NCBI RefSeq assembly: GCF_005796225.1 | Contig: NZ_VAHO01000007.1 | Coordinates: 124,001-188,000, forward strand | Direction of reading: 5' to 3' | Source of the DNA: Pseudarthrobacter sp. NamE5 | GTDB lineage: Bacteria; Actinomycetota; Actinomycetes; Actinomycetales; Micrococcaceae | DNA: 64,000 nt | In this document: piece by piece, positions 25,848 through 33,901 of the stretch | Numbering within the stretch: position 1 is the first letter of the stretch | How the letters are laid out: each line of letters opens with the position of its first letter | Notes under the pieces: generated by a model | What the model was told of the DNA's origin: nothing | What the model saw: only the letters and a program-made list of their open reading frames with translations | Databases searched by the model: none | Translations under genes and position numbers: made by a program

Positions 25848-26228
25848 ATGGGTAACGATGCCCACACTCCGGACGCAGCGGCGTCCGTGGACTTTGAACA
25901 GGTCCAGTCGACCGGGCAGTTCCAGGAACTGCGCAAGCGTCACCGCAGCTTTGTCTTTCCCATGGCAGTCGCATTCCTGCTGTGGTATTTCGCCTACGTC
26001 CTGCTGGCGGACTATGCCGTGGGCTTCATGTCCACCAAGGTCTGGGGCAACATCAACATCGGCCTGATCCTTGGCCTGCTCCAGTTTGTCTCGACGTTCG
26101 CCATCACGGGCTGGTACGTCCATTACTCCAACAAGCGCCTGGACCCCATCGCGGCCGAGATCCGCAACGAAATCGAGGGCCACGAATTTGATAAGCACGG
26201 CAACCGCATAGGCGAGGTTAACAAATGA
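25848..26228 (+). CDS. DUF485 membrane protein
   Basis: This 126-residue protein has two membrane helices (about 37-57 and 72-95) and the DUF485 features FQELRKRHRSFVFPM and ITGWYVHYSNKRLDPIAAEIR. DUF485 proteins are encoded directly before acetate/monocarboxylate SSS symporters and probably assist them. ATG 25848 has GAGGAGGAA upstream, one of the best ribosome-binding sites in the window. Its stop overlaps the ATG of the symporter (ATGA). Confidence 0.9.
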   Translation: MGNDAHTPDAAASVDFEQVQSTGQFQELRKRHRSFVFPMAVAFLLWYFAYVLLADYAVGFMSTKVWGNINIGLILGLLQFVSTFAITGWYVHYSNKRLDPIAAEIRNEIEGHEFDKHGNRIGEVNK

Positions 26229-27841
26229 TCGGAATTGCCACGGCGGTGGACGTAGCTGCCCTCAAGGAGACCACCCTGCTCAACATGGGCGTTTTCGCCC
26301 TGTTCGTGGCGGTCACGATGGTGATCGTTTTCCGCGCCAGCCGGAACAACAAGACCGCCGCCGACTACTACGCGGCCGGTCGCTCCTTCACCGGTTCCCA
26401 GAACGGAACCGCCATCGCCGGCGACTACCTCTCCGCCGCTTCGTTCCTGGGCATCACCGGCGCCATCGCCATCAACGGCTATGACGGCTTCATGTACTCC
26501 ATCGGGTTCCTGGTGGCCTGGCTCGTGGCGCTGCTCCTGGTGGCTGAGCTCCTGCGCAATACCGGCAAGTTCACTATGGCCGACGTCCTGTCGTTCCGCC
26601 TGAGGCAGCGGCCTGTCCGGATTGCCGCCGCCATCTCCACCCTGGCAGTCTGCTTCTTCTACCTCCTCGCCCAGATGGCCGGCGCCGGCAGCCTCATCTC
26701 CCTGCTGCTGGGCATCAGCGACTGGGGCGGACAGGCGCTGGTGATCATCGTCGTCGGCGCCCTGATGATCATGTATGTCCTGATCGGCGGCATGAAGGGC
26801 ACCACCTGGGTGCAGATCATCAAAGCGGTCCTGCTCATTGCCGGCGCGGCGGTCATGACCCTCTGGGTCCTTGCGATCTACGGCTTCAACCTTTCCAGCC
26901 TGCTTGGGGCAGCAGTGGAAACACCCAACAACCCGGCTGTCCTCAACCCGGGCCTGCAGTACGGGAAGACGGAGACCTCCAAGCTGGACTTCATGTCCCT
27001 GGGCCTCGCCCTGGTCCTCGGCACGGCCGCCCTGCCGCACGTACTGATGCGGTTCTACACCGTTCCGACTGCCAAGGAAGCACGGAAGTCCGTGGTGTGG
27101 GCCATCTGGCTGATCGGCCTGTTCTACCTTTTCACACTGGTGCTCGGCTACGGCGCGGCTGCCCTCGTCGGTCCGGAAACCATTCGTACGGCACCCGGCG
27201 GCGTCAACGCCGCTGCTCCGCTTCTGGCCTTCCACCTGGGCGGGCCGCTGCTGCTGGGCTTCATCTCGGCGGTTGCTTTCGCCACCATTCTGGCCGTCGT
27301 GGCCGGTTTGACCATTACCGCTGCCGCGTCCTTCGCCCATGACATCTATGCCAGCGTCATTTCCAAGGGCAAGGCCGACGCGGACACAGAGGTGAAGGTT
27401 GCCCGCCGTACCGTCGTGGTCATCGGCGTCCTGGCAATTCTGGGCGGAATCCTCGCCAACGGGCAGAACGTGGCGTTCCTCGTGGCGCTCGCGTTCGCGG
27501 TGGCGGCGTCGGCCAACCTGCCCACCATCGTCTACTCCCTGTTCTGGCGGAAGTTCACCACCCAGGGCGCGGTGTGGAGCATGTACGGCGGACTGGGCGC
27601 AGCGATCGTCCTGATCATCTTCTCACCCGTGGTTTCCGGCGGCGCGACCTCCATGATCAAGGACGCCAACTTTGCCCTCTTCCCCCTGAGCAACCCGGGC
27701 ATCGTCTCCATCCCGCTCGCGTTCTTCCTGGGCTGGCTGGGAACAACCGTGGACAAGAAGCGCGAAGACAGCGCCAAGCAGGCAGAGATGGAAGTCCGGT
27801 CACTCACCGGGGTTGGTGCCGAAAAGGCCGTCAACCACTAG
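26225..27841 (+). CDS. Cation/monocarboxylate symporter (ActP/MctP-like SSS), cassette 2
   Basis: The 538-residue transporter has about 13 membrane helices and the SSS signature GDYLSAASFLGITGAIA near residue 60, plus the AAGRSFTGSQNG stretch typical of acetate permeases. It would take up acetate, pyruvate or propionate with a cation. It is translationally coupled to the DUF485 gene and lies divergent from the kinase operon, whose last gene is a second symporter. A strong two-way terminator follows. Confidence 0.9.
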   Translation: MIGIATAVDVAALKETTLLNMGVFALFVAVTMVIVFRASRNNKTAADYYAAGRSFTGSQNGTAIAGDYLSAASFLGITGAIAINGYDGFMYSIGFLVAWLVALLLVAELLRNTGKFTMADVLSFRLRQRPVRIAAAISTLAVCFFYLLAQMAGAGSLISLLLGISDWGGQALVIIVVGALMIMYVLIGGMKGTTWVQIIKAVLLIAGAAVMTLWVLAIYGFNLSSLLGAAVETPNNPAVLNPGLQYGKTETSKLDFMSLGLALVLGTAALPHVLMRFYTVPTAKEARKSVVWAIWLIGLFYLFTLVLGYGAAALVGPETIRTAPGGVNAAAPLLAFHLGGPLLLGFISAVAFATILAVVAGLTITAAASFAHDIYASVISKGKADADTEVKVARRTVVVIGVLAILGGILANGQNVAFLVALAFAVAASANLPTIVYSLFWRKFTTQGAVWSMYGGLGAAIVLIIFSPVVSGGATSMIKDANFALFPLSNPGIVSIPLAFFLGWLGTTVDKKREDSAKQAEMEVRSLTGVGAEKAVNH

Positions 27842-27861
27842 CCTGACAGAAGCAACGGCAG

Positions 27862-27913
27862 CAACAGGAAGAGCCTCCGCACCGGGAAACCGGCGCGGAG
27901 GCTCTTCCTGTTG
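27862..27913. terminator. Bidirectional terminator
   Basis: A perfect 19-bp stem (27862-27880 with 27895-27913) contains a smaller CCGG-AAA-CCGG-type hairpin in its loop. It stands between the stops of the plus-strand symporter and the minus-strand gene that ends at 27925. Confidence 0.85.
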
Positions 27914-27924
27914 GCACGGTTGCG

Positions 27925-28539
27925 CTAGGGTGCCGGCCGCAGCTTGATGTTCGTCATCTTGACGTCGTCGGTGCCCTCAAAGCGGTAGGCGAGATCCACC
28001 TCCTTGCCGTCGCAGGCAATGAGGCCCACGATATCTGCCGTCTTGATGCCGTTTTCGGTGCTCACCTTGACGTCGTTGTAGGCCGGCTTGCAGCCTTCAT
28101 CCATCTCCAGGCTCCCGACGCCGGACATGAAGTCTTCCTTGGAGAGCTGCTCCTGCAGGGCCGGGTCAAGATAGTCGTCATAGGCCTTGGAGCTCTCCCC
28201 GGCGATGACCAGCCTGGTGAATCCGTCCGCCAGGCCGCGGGCCTGGTTGGTGGCGCTGCCCACCACATTGATGAGGATGACGACGCCGAGGATCACCAGC
28301 AGCAGGACGCCGCCGACGGTGGCCAGGACGATCCAGAGCTTCCGCCTGTTCCTGGCCGGCGGCTGCCCTGGAAGGCCAAACGGGCCCGGCTCCGGATGCT
28401 GAGCGAAAAACGGCTGCTGCGGGTTCCCTGCCGGTGGCTGATGGGGGTTGCCGGCGGGTGCCTGCTGCGGGTAGGGCGGCAGCTGCTGCTGTCCCGGGCC
28501 GGCGTGGCCCGGCTGGGACGGTTCCTGGGGACTGCTCAA
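27925..28539 (-). CDS. Membrane-anchored protein with DUF4878-like extracellular domain
   Basis: The 204-residue protein starts with about 65 residues rich in Pro, Gln and Gly (QQPPAGNPQQP-type), then one membrane helix (about 68-90, LWIVLATVGGVLLLVILGVVILI) and an outer domain of about 110 residues that resembles the small NTF2-like lipoprotein/DUF4878 type. The start appears to be TTG 28539, preceded by GGAAAGG; no ATG or GTG fits. Function is unknown. It is convergent with the symporter gene. Confidence 0.7.
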   Translation of the reverse strand: MSSPQEPSQPGHAGPGQQQLPPYPQQAPAGNPHQPPAGNPQQPFFAQHPEPGPFGLPGQPPARNRRKLWIVLATVGGVLLLVILGVVILINVVGSATNQARGLADGFTRLVIAGESSKAYDDYLDPALQEQLSKEDFMSGVGSLEMDEGCKPAYNDVKVSTENGIKTADIVGLIACDGKEVDLAYRFEGTDDVKMTNIKLRPAP

Positions 28540-28700
28540 GAGGGAGCCTTTCCGGAAAAGGGGTGCATGGCACGGCCTGGACGCGGGGCGTCGACCTGGC
28601 CCCGCCGGATAACGGGCACCAGCCTATCGCCCGGGCCGCCGCCGTCCGTACTTCAGCCCTCAGGCCGGCGTCACACCCAAGCCGCCGGCCGCCGTCGTGC

Positions 28701-29183
28701 TTAACCCTGCTGGTTGCCCGCGGTATTGCGCTCCAGGAGGGGCTGCACGCGGAAGGGGATCAGCTCTCCCATGGCCAGCGCGGTGTCGGTGCGCTCCACG
28801 CCCCTGCAGGCCAGGATCTTCCCGTTGATCCGGAACAGGTCCTCGGCATCCAGGGCAACCACACGCAGCAGAAGGTCGGCAGAGCCTGTCAGGCCATGGC
28901 CCTCCAGGATTTCCGGGATCTCGGCCAGCTCCTTGGCCAGCTGGCCGAGCCGCTGCTGCTGGACGTGGACGGAGATGAAGGCCATGAGGGGGTAGCCCAG
29001 CGCGGCCGGATTGATCCGCCGCTCAAAGGACAGGAAGACGTGTTTCTTTTCCAACTGTGCCATGCGGGCCTGCACGGTATTCCGCGACAGGCCGAGCTTC
29101 TGGGCCAGCGCGACCACCGTCTTGCGGGGATCCTGCGCCAGGGCCGATAGCAGGCGGGTGTCCGTGCCGTCGAGGGCTTGCAT
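28701..29183 (-). CDS. Lrp/AsnC-family transcriptional regulator
   Basis: The 160-residue regulator has an N-terminal winged helix (LSALAQDPRKTVVALAQKLGLSRNTVQARMAQLE) and a C-terminal RAM ligand-binding domain (MAFISVHV...ADLLLRVVALDAEDLFR). Lrp proteins sense amino acids or their oxo acids. It is divergent from a branched-chain oxoacid dehydrogenase operon and is the best candidate for a BkdR-like activator. ATG 29183 (MQALDGTD) follows TAGCGT by eight bases; GTG 29201 is an in-frame alternative. Confidence 0.87.
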   Translation of the reverse strand: MQALDGTDTRLLSALAQDPRKTVVALAQKLGLSRNTVQARMAQLEKKHVFLSFERRINPAALGYPLMAFISVHVQQQRLGQLAKELAEIPEILEGHGLTGSADLLLRVVALDAEDLFRINGKILACRGVERTDTALAMGELIPFRVQPLLERNTAGNQQG

Positions 29184-29191
29184 ACTGCGCA

Positions 29192-29197
29192 ACGCTA
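29192..29197 (-). promoter_or_regulatory. -10 box TAGCGT upstream of the Lrp-type gene
   Basis: TAGCGT lies eight bases before ATG 29183 on the minus strand, which allows a leader of only one or two bases. Confidence 0.4.
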
Positions 29198-29220
29198 GCA
29201 CGGTCCCGTGCCTTCCGGCA

Positions 29221-29233
29221 GAGCATTTTGCTC
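29221..29233. promoter_or_regulatory. Lrp-type operator candidate GAGCATTTTGCTC
   Basis: GAGCA and TGCTC form a perfect inverted repeat around TTT, between the regulator and the operon it faces. A second half-site, GAGCATTGTG, is at 29262-29271. Lrp proteins bind such short A/T-centred palindromes. Confidence 0.5.
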
Positions 29234-29250
29234 AACGATCGCTCCGGTGG

Positions 29251-29283
29251 TTGTACCTCCTGAGCATTGTGAGTAGGGTCACA
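29251..29283 (+). promoter_or_regulatory. Promoter of the bkd operon with a CRP/GlxR-like site over the -10
   Basis: TTGTAC (29251-29256) and TAGGGT (29274-29279) are separated by 17 bases. TGTGAGTAGGGTCACA (29268-29283) is a perfect TGTGA-N6-TCACA site and covers the -10 box. A bound CRP/GlxR protein would block polymerase here, so repression is the simple prediction. Confidence 0.6.
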
Positions 29284-29377
29284 GTATCCGGGGCAACGGC
29301 GCCCGGGAGGCTGGCGGCCGGCGCGACCACAAGTCGCAAAAGTCCTGGTCAACGACGTGAGAAGGTTGCGGGCTATC

Positions 29378-30547
29378 GTGTCTACAGACGTAACGGGCCA
29401 GGGCGGAACAGCCGCCCCTGAGGACGCCGGTCACCCCCAGGAGCAGGGGCGGGAGCTGGTCCAGCTGGTCACCCCTGCAGGGGAACGGGTCAGCCATCCG
29501 GAGTTCGACTATTGGGTCAGAGACATCACTGACGAACAGCTGTGTTCCCTTTACGAGGACATGGCGGTGATCCGGCGCATCGACGTCGAAGCCACGGCCC
29601 TGCAGAGGCAGGGCGAACTCGCGCTGTGGCCGCCGCTGCTGGGCCAGGAGGCCGCGCAGATTGGCTCCGCCCGGGCATTGCGCCCGGATGACTTCGTCTT
29701 TTCCAGCTACCGCGAGAACGGGGTGGCCTACTGCCGGGGAGTGAACCTCACGGACATCGTCCGGGTATGGCGCGGCAATGCCTCCTCGGGGTGGGATCCC
29801 TACACCATCAACATGGCCACGCCGCAAATCATCATCGGCGCCCAAACCCTGCATGCCACCGGCTACGCCATGGGCATCCAGAACGATGGCGCCGATTCCG
29901 TAGCCGTGACCTATTTCGGTGACGGCGCCACCAGCGAAGGCGACGTCAACGAGGCAATGGTCTTCGCCGCAAGCTTCCAGGTGCCAGTCGTGTTCTTCTG
30001 CACCAATAACCACTGGGCCATTTCCGAGCCGGTCTGGCTCCAGTCGCACATCCACCTGGCGGACAGGGCCGCAGGCTTTGGTATCCCCAGCCTGCGGGTG
30101 GACGGCAATGATGTCCTTGCTGTGATGGCGGCGACCAGGGTGGCGCTGGACCGGGCGCGGCGCGGCGGCGGCCCCACCTTCATCGAGGCAGTCAGCTACC
30201 GGATGGGCCCGCACACCACTGCGGACGACCCCACCCGCTACCGCGACGCCAACGAGCTTGAAGACTGGGCTGCCAAGGACCCGATCGCCCGGGTGGCGGC
30301 ACTCCTGGAGCGGAGGGGCCTGCTGTCGGAAGGGCTACAGCAGCAGGTCAAGGAAAAGGGCGACGACGTGGCCCGCGAGATGCGCACGGGCTGCACTACC
30401 ATGCCGGACCCGGAGCCGCTGGACGTCTTCAGGCACGTTTACAGCACGCCCAATTCCTGGCTTGACCGGCAGCAGGACCACTATGCCCGTTATTTGGACT
30501 CCTTCGGTGATCCCGCAGGGGCCGTTTCAGAAGAAGGTGCACGCTGA
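29378..30547 (+). CDS. bkdA: Branched-chain 2-oxoacid dehydrogenase E1 alpha subunit
   Basis: This ThDP-dependent subunit decarboxylates the oxo acid and passes the acyl group to E2. The ThDP motif is GDGATSEGDVNEA...FFCTNN near residues 190-225, and the phosphorylation-loop region has YRMGPHTTADDPTRYR, as in BCKDH and PDH alpha chains. The sequence is like actinobacterial BkdA/PdhA of the two-chain E1 type. GTG 29378 (MSTDVTGQ when read as start) has GAGAAGG upstream; GTG 29357 would add seven residues. The stop overlaps the ATG of the beta gene. Confidence 0.9.
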   Translation: MSTDVTGQGGTAAPEDAGHPQEQGRELVQLVTPAGERVSHPEFDYWVRDITDEQLCSLYEDMAVIRRIDVEATALQRQGELALWPPLLGQEAAQIGSARALRPDDFVFSSYRENGVAYCRGVNLTDIVRVWRGNASSGWDPYTINMATPQIIIGAQTLHATGYAMGIQNDGADSVAVTYFGDGATSEGDVNEAMVFAASFQVPVVFFCTNNHWAISEPVWLQSHIHLADRAAGFGIPSLRVDGNDVLAVMAATRVALDRARRGGGPTFIEAVSYRMGPHTTADDPTRYRDANELEDWAAKDPIARVAALLERRGLLSEGLQQQVKEKGDDVAREMRTGCTTMPDPEPLDVFRHVYSTPNSWLDRQQDHYARYLDSFGDPAGAVSEEGAR

Positions 30548-31557
30548 TGAGCCAGATGACCTTTGCCCGTGCCATCAATGCGGGTCTTCGGAAGTCCCTG
30601 GAAAATGACCCCAAGGTAGTTCTCCTGGGGGAGGACATCGGAACGCTGGGCGGTGTGTTCCGGGTGACCGACGGGCTGCAGAAGGACTTTGGAAAGCACC
30701 GCGTCGTGGATACGCCCCTGGCCGAGTCCGCCATTGTGGGCACCGCCGTCGGTTTGGCCTACCGCGGCTACCGGCCCGTGGTGGAGATCCAGTTCGACGG
30801 GTTCGTCTATCCTGCGTTCGACCAGATTGTGAGCCAGGTGGCCAAGCTCCACTACCGGACCCGCGGTGCGGTCAAGATGCCCATCACCATCAGGGTTCCG
30901 TTCGGCGGCGGCATCGGTTCGCCTGAGCACCACTCCGAATCACCCGAGGCCTACTTCACCCATACAGCGGGCCTGCGGGTGGTGACCGTCGCCAACCCCC
31001 AGGACGCCCACACGGTCATCCAGCAGGCCATCTCCTGCGACGATCCGGTGATCTACTTCGAGCCTAAGCGCCGCTACCATGACAAAGGCGAAGTGGACGA
31101 GGCCCTGGATCCCGGGAGCGCCCTGCCCATGGACCGGGCGCGCCTCCTCATGCAAGGCAGCGACGTTACCCTGGTGGCTTACGGCCCGCTGGTCAAAACG
31201 GCCCTCGACGCCGCGTCGGCGGCAAGCGACGAAGGCGTGTCCATTGAGGTCATCGACCTGCGCTCGCTCGCACCGGTGGACTACGGCACTATCGTTGCCT
31301 CCGTGCGTAAGACCGGCCGCCTGGTCATCACCCATGAAGCGGGGCAGTCGGGCGGCCTCGGCGCCGAAGTGGCAGCCAGCATCACCGAGCGCTGCTTCTA
31401 CTACCTGGAAGCAGCGCCCGTCCGGGTCACCGGGTTCGACATCCCCTACCCGTACTCAAAGCTGGAAATGCACCACCTGCCGGGCCTGGACCGGATCCTC
31501 GACGGCGTGGACCGGGCCCTGGGCCGGCCGAACTCCCTCAGCGGGCTGGAAGGATGA
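30547..31557 (+). CDS. bkdB: Branched-chain 2-oxoacid dehydrogenase E1 beta subunit
   Basis: The 336-residue beta chain completes the E1 heterotetramer. It contains the transketolase-type pyrimidine-binding domain (VVLLGEDIGTLGGVFRVTDGL) and the C-terminal transketolase domain (VEVIDLRSLAPVDYGTI, here IEVIDLRSLAPVDYGTI). The ATG overlaps the alpha stop (TGATG), and its own stop overlaps the E2 start, so three subunits are coupled. Confidence 0.92.
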   Translation: MSQMTFARAINAGLRKSLENDPKVVLLGEDIGTLGGVFRVTDGLQKDFGKHRVVDTPLAESAIVGTAVGLAYRGYRPVVEIQFDGFVYPAFDQIVSQVAKLHYRTRGAVKMPITIRVPFGGGIGSPEHHSESPEAYFTHTAGLRVVTVANPQDAHTVIQQAISCDDPVIYFEPKRRYHDKGEVDEALDPGSALPMDRARLLMQGSDVTLVAYGPLVKTALDAASAASDEGVSIEVIDLRSLAPVDYGTIVASVRKTGRLVITHEAGQSGGLGAEVAASITERCFYYLEAAPVRVTGFDIPYPYSKLEMHHLPGLDRILDGVDRALGRPNSLSGLEG

Positions 31558-33023
31558 GCGGGACCATGATCAAGGAATTCCGGCTTCCGGACCTGGGCGA
31601 GGGACTCACCGAATCGGAGATCCTCAGCTGGAAGGTGGGCGTGGGCGACACCGTCAGCCTGAACCAGGTCATCGCCGAAGTGGAGACTGCCAAGGCGGTG
31701 GTGGAGCTTCCGTCCCCTTTTGCCGGAGTCATCAGGGAACTCCATGAACAGCCTGGCACTGTGGTGGAGGTGGGCAAGCCGATCGTCTCCTTTGAAGTGG
31801 CGGACGACGCCGGCCAGGCACCTTCGGGGGCAGGCGGCACTTCCGCCCGGACTGAGGAGGCAGCGGGGGAGGTTCCCGCAGGTCCCGCGGCCGGCCCTGC
31901 GGCTGGAACCCCGCAAAGGGAGCCAAATCTGGTGGGGTACGGCGCCGTCGTCGAAAGCACCGGCAAGCCCGCACGGCGGCCCAGGAACCTTCCGTCAACC
32001 GGGCCCGCTGAAGGGGTGGCCCCGGTGCTCGTGCCTGCCCCAACCAATGAAGCGGTGGTTGAGCAGGCGGAAACCGTGCCGCTCACGTCCCGGCCGGCCG
32101 GTAGCCCGCATGTGGAAACCGCCCCTGACCGCCCGCGGTCTACACCACCGGTGCGGAAGCTGGCGAAGGACCTGGGAGTGGACCTGTCGGACGTGCCCGG
32201 GACCGGGCCGCAGGGGCTCATTACCCGCGAGGACGTGCAGCATTTTGTGGACGGCCTGTCCACGGGCGCTGCTGCGAGGCCGCAGGCAGCTGCCTCGACA
32301 GGAGCGACTGCCCGGCCGGGGGCGAGGGAAACCCGGACCCCCATCAAGGGTGTCCGGAAGCTCACGGCGTCGGCCATGGTGCAAAGCGCCTTCACCGCAC
32401 CCCACGCCACGGAGTTCCTGACTGTGGACGTTACTTCCGCCATGGAGCTTCTGGCCAAGCTCCGGGACAGCCGGGAGTTCGCGGGCATCAAGCTGACGCC
32501 GCTGACGCTTGCGGCCAAGGCCTTGCTCATCGCCCTGCGGCGCAGTCCCGCCCTCAACTCCCGCTGGGACGGGGAAACCCAGGAGATCGTGACTTTCAAC
32601 TACGTGAACCTGGGCATAGCAGCCGCAACGCCGCGTGGCCTCACGGTGCCGAACATCAAGGACGCAGACGCCATGTCCCTGGTCCAGCTGGCAGAAGCCC
32701 TGTCGGCGCTCGCGGAAACAGCCCGCGCCGGCAAGACCCCGCCGGCCGATCTCTCCGGAGGCACCATCTCCATCACCAATATTGGCGTCTTCGGTATTGA
32801 CGCCGGCACCCCCATCCTGAATCCGGGGGAAGCCGCAATATTGGCGCTGGGCGCGGTGCGGAAGATGCCCTGGGAATACCAGGGCGGGATAGCACTGCGC
32901 CAGGTGATGACCCTCAGCCTGTCCTTCGACCACCGGCTCGTGGACGGGGAACAGGGCTCGCGCTTCCTGGCCGACGTCGGTGCGGTCCTGGCCGATCCGG
33001 GCATGGTCCTCACCATGGTCTAG
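31554..33023 (+). CDS. bkdC: Dihydrolipoamide acyltransferase (E2) of the branched-chain complex
   Basis: E2 carries the acyl group on lipoate and transfers it to CoA. Domains in order are one lipoyl domain (residues 5-82, lipoyl Lys47 in ETAKAVVE), a long Pro/Ala-rich linker, the E1/E3-binding domain (198-231), and the catalytic domain (265-489) with SFDHRLVDG (His460, Asp464). No E3 gene is present, so the cell must use a shared lipoamide dehydrogenase. The ATG at 31554 overlaps the beta stop; MIKEF at 31566 is an alternative start. Confidence 0.93.
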   Translation: MSGTMIKEFRLPDLGEGLTESEILSWKVGVGDTVSLNQVIAEVETAKAVVELPSPFAGVIRELHEQPGTVVEVGKPIVSFEVADDAGQAPSGAGGTSARTEEAAGEVPAGPAAGPAAGTPQREPNLVGYGAVVESTGKPARRPRNLPSTGPAEGVAPVLVPAPTNEAVVEQAETVPLTSRPAGSPHVETAPDRPRSTPPVRKLAKDLGVDLSDVPGTGPQGLITREDVQHFVDGLSTGAAARPQAAASTGATARPGARETRTPIKGVRKLTASAMVQSAFTAPHATEFLTVDVTSAMELLAKLRDSREFAGIKLTPLTLAAKALLIALRRSPALNSRWDGETQEIVTFNYVNLGIAAATPRGLTVPNIKDADAMSLVQLAEALSALAETARAGKTPPADLSGGTISITNIGVFGIDAGTPILNPGEAAILALGAVRKMPWEYQGGIALRQVMTLSLSFDHRLVDGEQGSRFLADVGAVLADPGMVLTMV

Positions 33024-33030
33024 CATCCGC

Positions 33031-33078
33031 GTTTTTGTCCACGTATGCAGGGTTATCCCTGCATACCTGGACCAAAAC
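33031..33078. terminator. Bidirectional terminator; contains the TetR stop codon
   Basis: A 22-bp stem with two mismatches (33031-33052 with 33057-33078) encloses the loop TTAT and is flanked by T-rich and A-rich arms. It lies between convergent genes. The TetR stop codon (33053-33055, minus strand) is in the loop. Confidence 0.8.
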
Positions 33079-33757
33079 TCCGCGCTTCGGGGGAGGGTTC
33101 CGTGCCTACCAGCAGCGCCGCCAGGGCCATGCTTTCGAGCAGCGGCCGGGCTGCTCCCGGGGTTATCTTCCGGCCGTGGCTGCGCACCGAGTGCGGGGTG
33201 GAGTTGATCAGCCCGAACGTGGCGTGGGCCCGCATCCGGAGCTCCGTGTCGCCTGTTCCCGGATGAAGCCTGGCAAGGACCTGCACCCAGACCTCCACGT
33301 AACTGCGCTGCAAGGCCCGCACCGCGGACTGGTCGTGTTCCGAAAGGCTGCTGAAATCCCGGTCCTGGACCCGAATGACGTCCGGTTTGCCCAAGGCGAA
33401 GTCGACGTGGAATTCCACCAGGCGCCGCAGGGCCATCAACGGATCGTTATTCTCGGCCACCACCTGGCGTCCCCCGTCCAGCAAATCCTGGCTGACGGTC
33501 ACCAGCAGGTCCGCGAGCACAGCCTGCTTGCCGGGGAAATGCCGGTAGACGGCCGGGCCGCTGACCCCGGCGGCGGCGCCCAGGTCCTCAAGGGAGACGC
33601 GGTTGAAGCCGTGCACCGCGAAAAGCGAAGCGGCAGCAGCGAGCAGGGCCTGGCGGCGGTTCTCCTTCGCCCTGCTGCGCTGTGTTGAACCACCAGCCGG
33701 TGTTTGAGTACCAGCCGGTGTTGAATTACCGGCAGGCGCTGCTTCGGTGCTTGGCAC
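33053..33757 (-). CDS. TetR-family transcriptional regulator
   Basis: The 234-residue repressor has an N-terminal Thr/Pro/Ala-rich tail of 25 residues, then a TetR helix-turn-helix (RRQALLAAAASLFAVHGFNRVSLEDLGAAAGVSGPAVYRHFPGKQAVLADLL, about 34-82) and an all-helical ligand domain. It is divergent from the carboxylase operon and probably represses it until an acyl-CoA or carboxylic acid is present. GTG 33757 has GAGGAGGAA upstream. The tail comes from a 13-base imperfect repeat (ACCAGCCGGTGTT) near 33690-33722. Confidence 0.88.
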   Translation of the reverse strand: MPSTEAAPAGNSTPAGTQTPAGGSTQRSRAKENRRQALLAAAASLFAVHGFNRVSLEDLGAAAGVSGPAVYRHFPGKQAVLADLLVTVSQDLLDGGRQVVAENNDPLMALRRLVEFHVDFALGKPDVIRVQDRDFSSLSEHDQSAVRALQRSYVEVWVQVLARLHPGTGDTELRMRAHATFGLINSTPHSVRSHGRKITPGAARPLLESMALAALLVGTEPSPEARSFGPGMQG

Positions 33758-33801
33758 AATTCCTCCTCGGACCCGTGAAGTCTAGCAAGGCACCTGCTGT
33801 G

Positions 33802-33831
33802 TTGGACATCACAGTTAATCGGGACTAACCT
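33802..33831 (+). promoter_or_regulatory. Promoter of the carboxylase operon
   Basis: TTGGAC (33802-33807) and TAACCT (33826-33831) are separated by 18 bases. Two palindromes lie at and just after the -10 box. Confidence 0.55.
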
Positions 33832-33865
33832 GAATTTCAGTTATCGGTCACTAACCGAGTCGGTT
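33830..33865. promoter_or_regulatory. Two adjacent palindromes, likely TetR operators
   Basis: CTGAA-T-TTCAG (33830-33840) touches the -10 box and AACCGA-G-TCGGTT (33853-33865) lies 12 bases further on. Both are perfect inverted repeats in the region between the TetR gene and the operon it faces. Confidence 0.55.
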
Positions 33866-33901
33866 CCCGCCGGCCAGGTCAAACAGGAACAGGAAGCGTC
33901 G

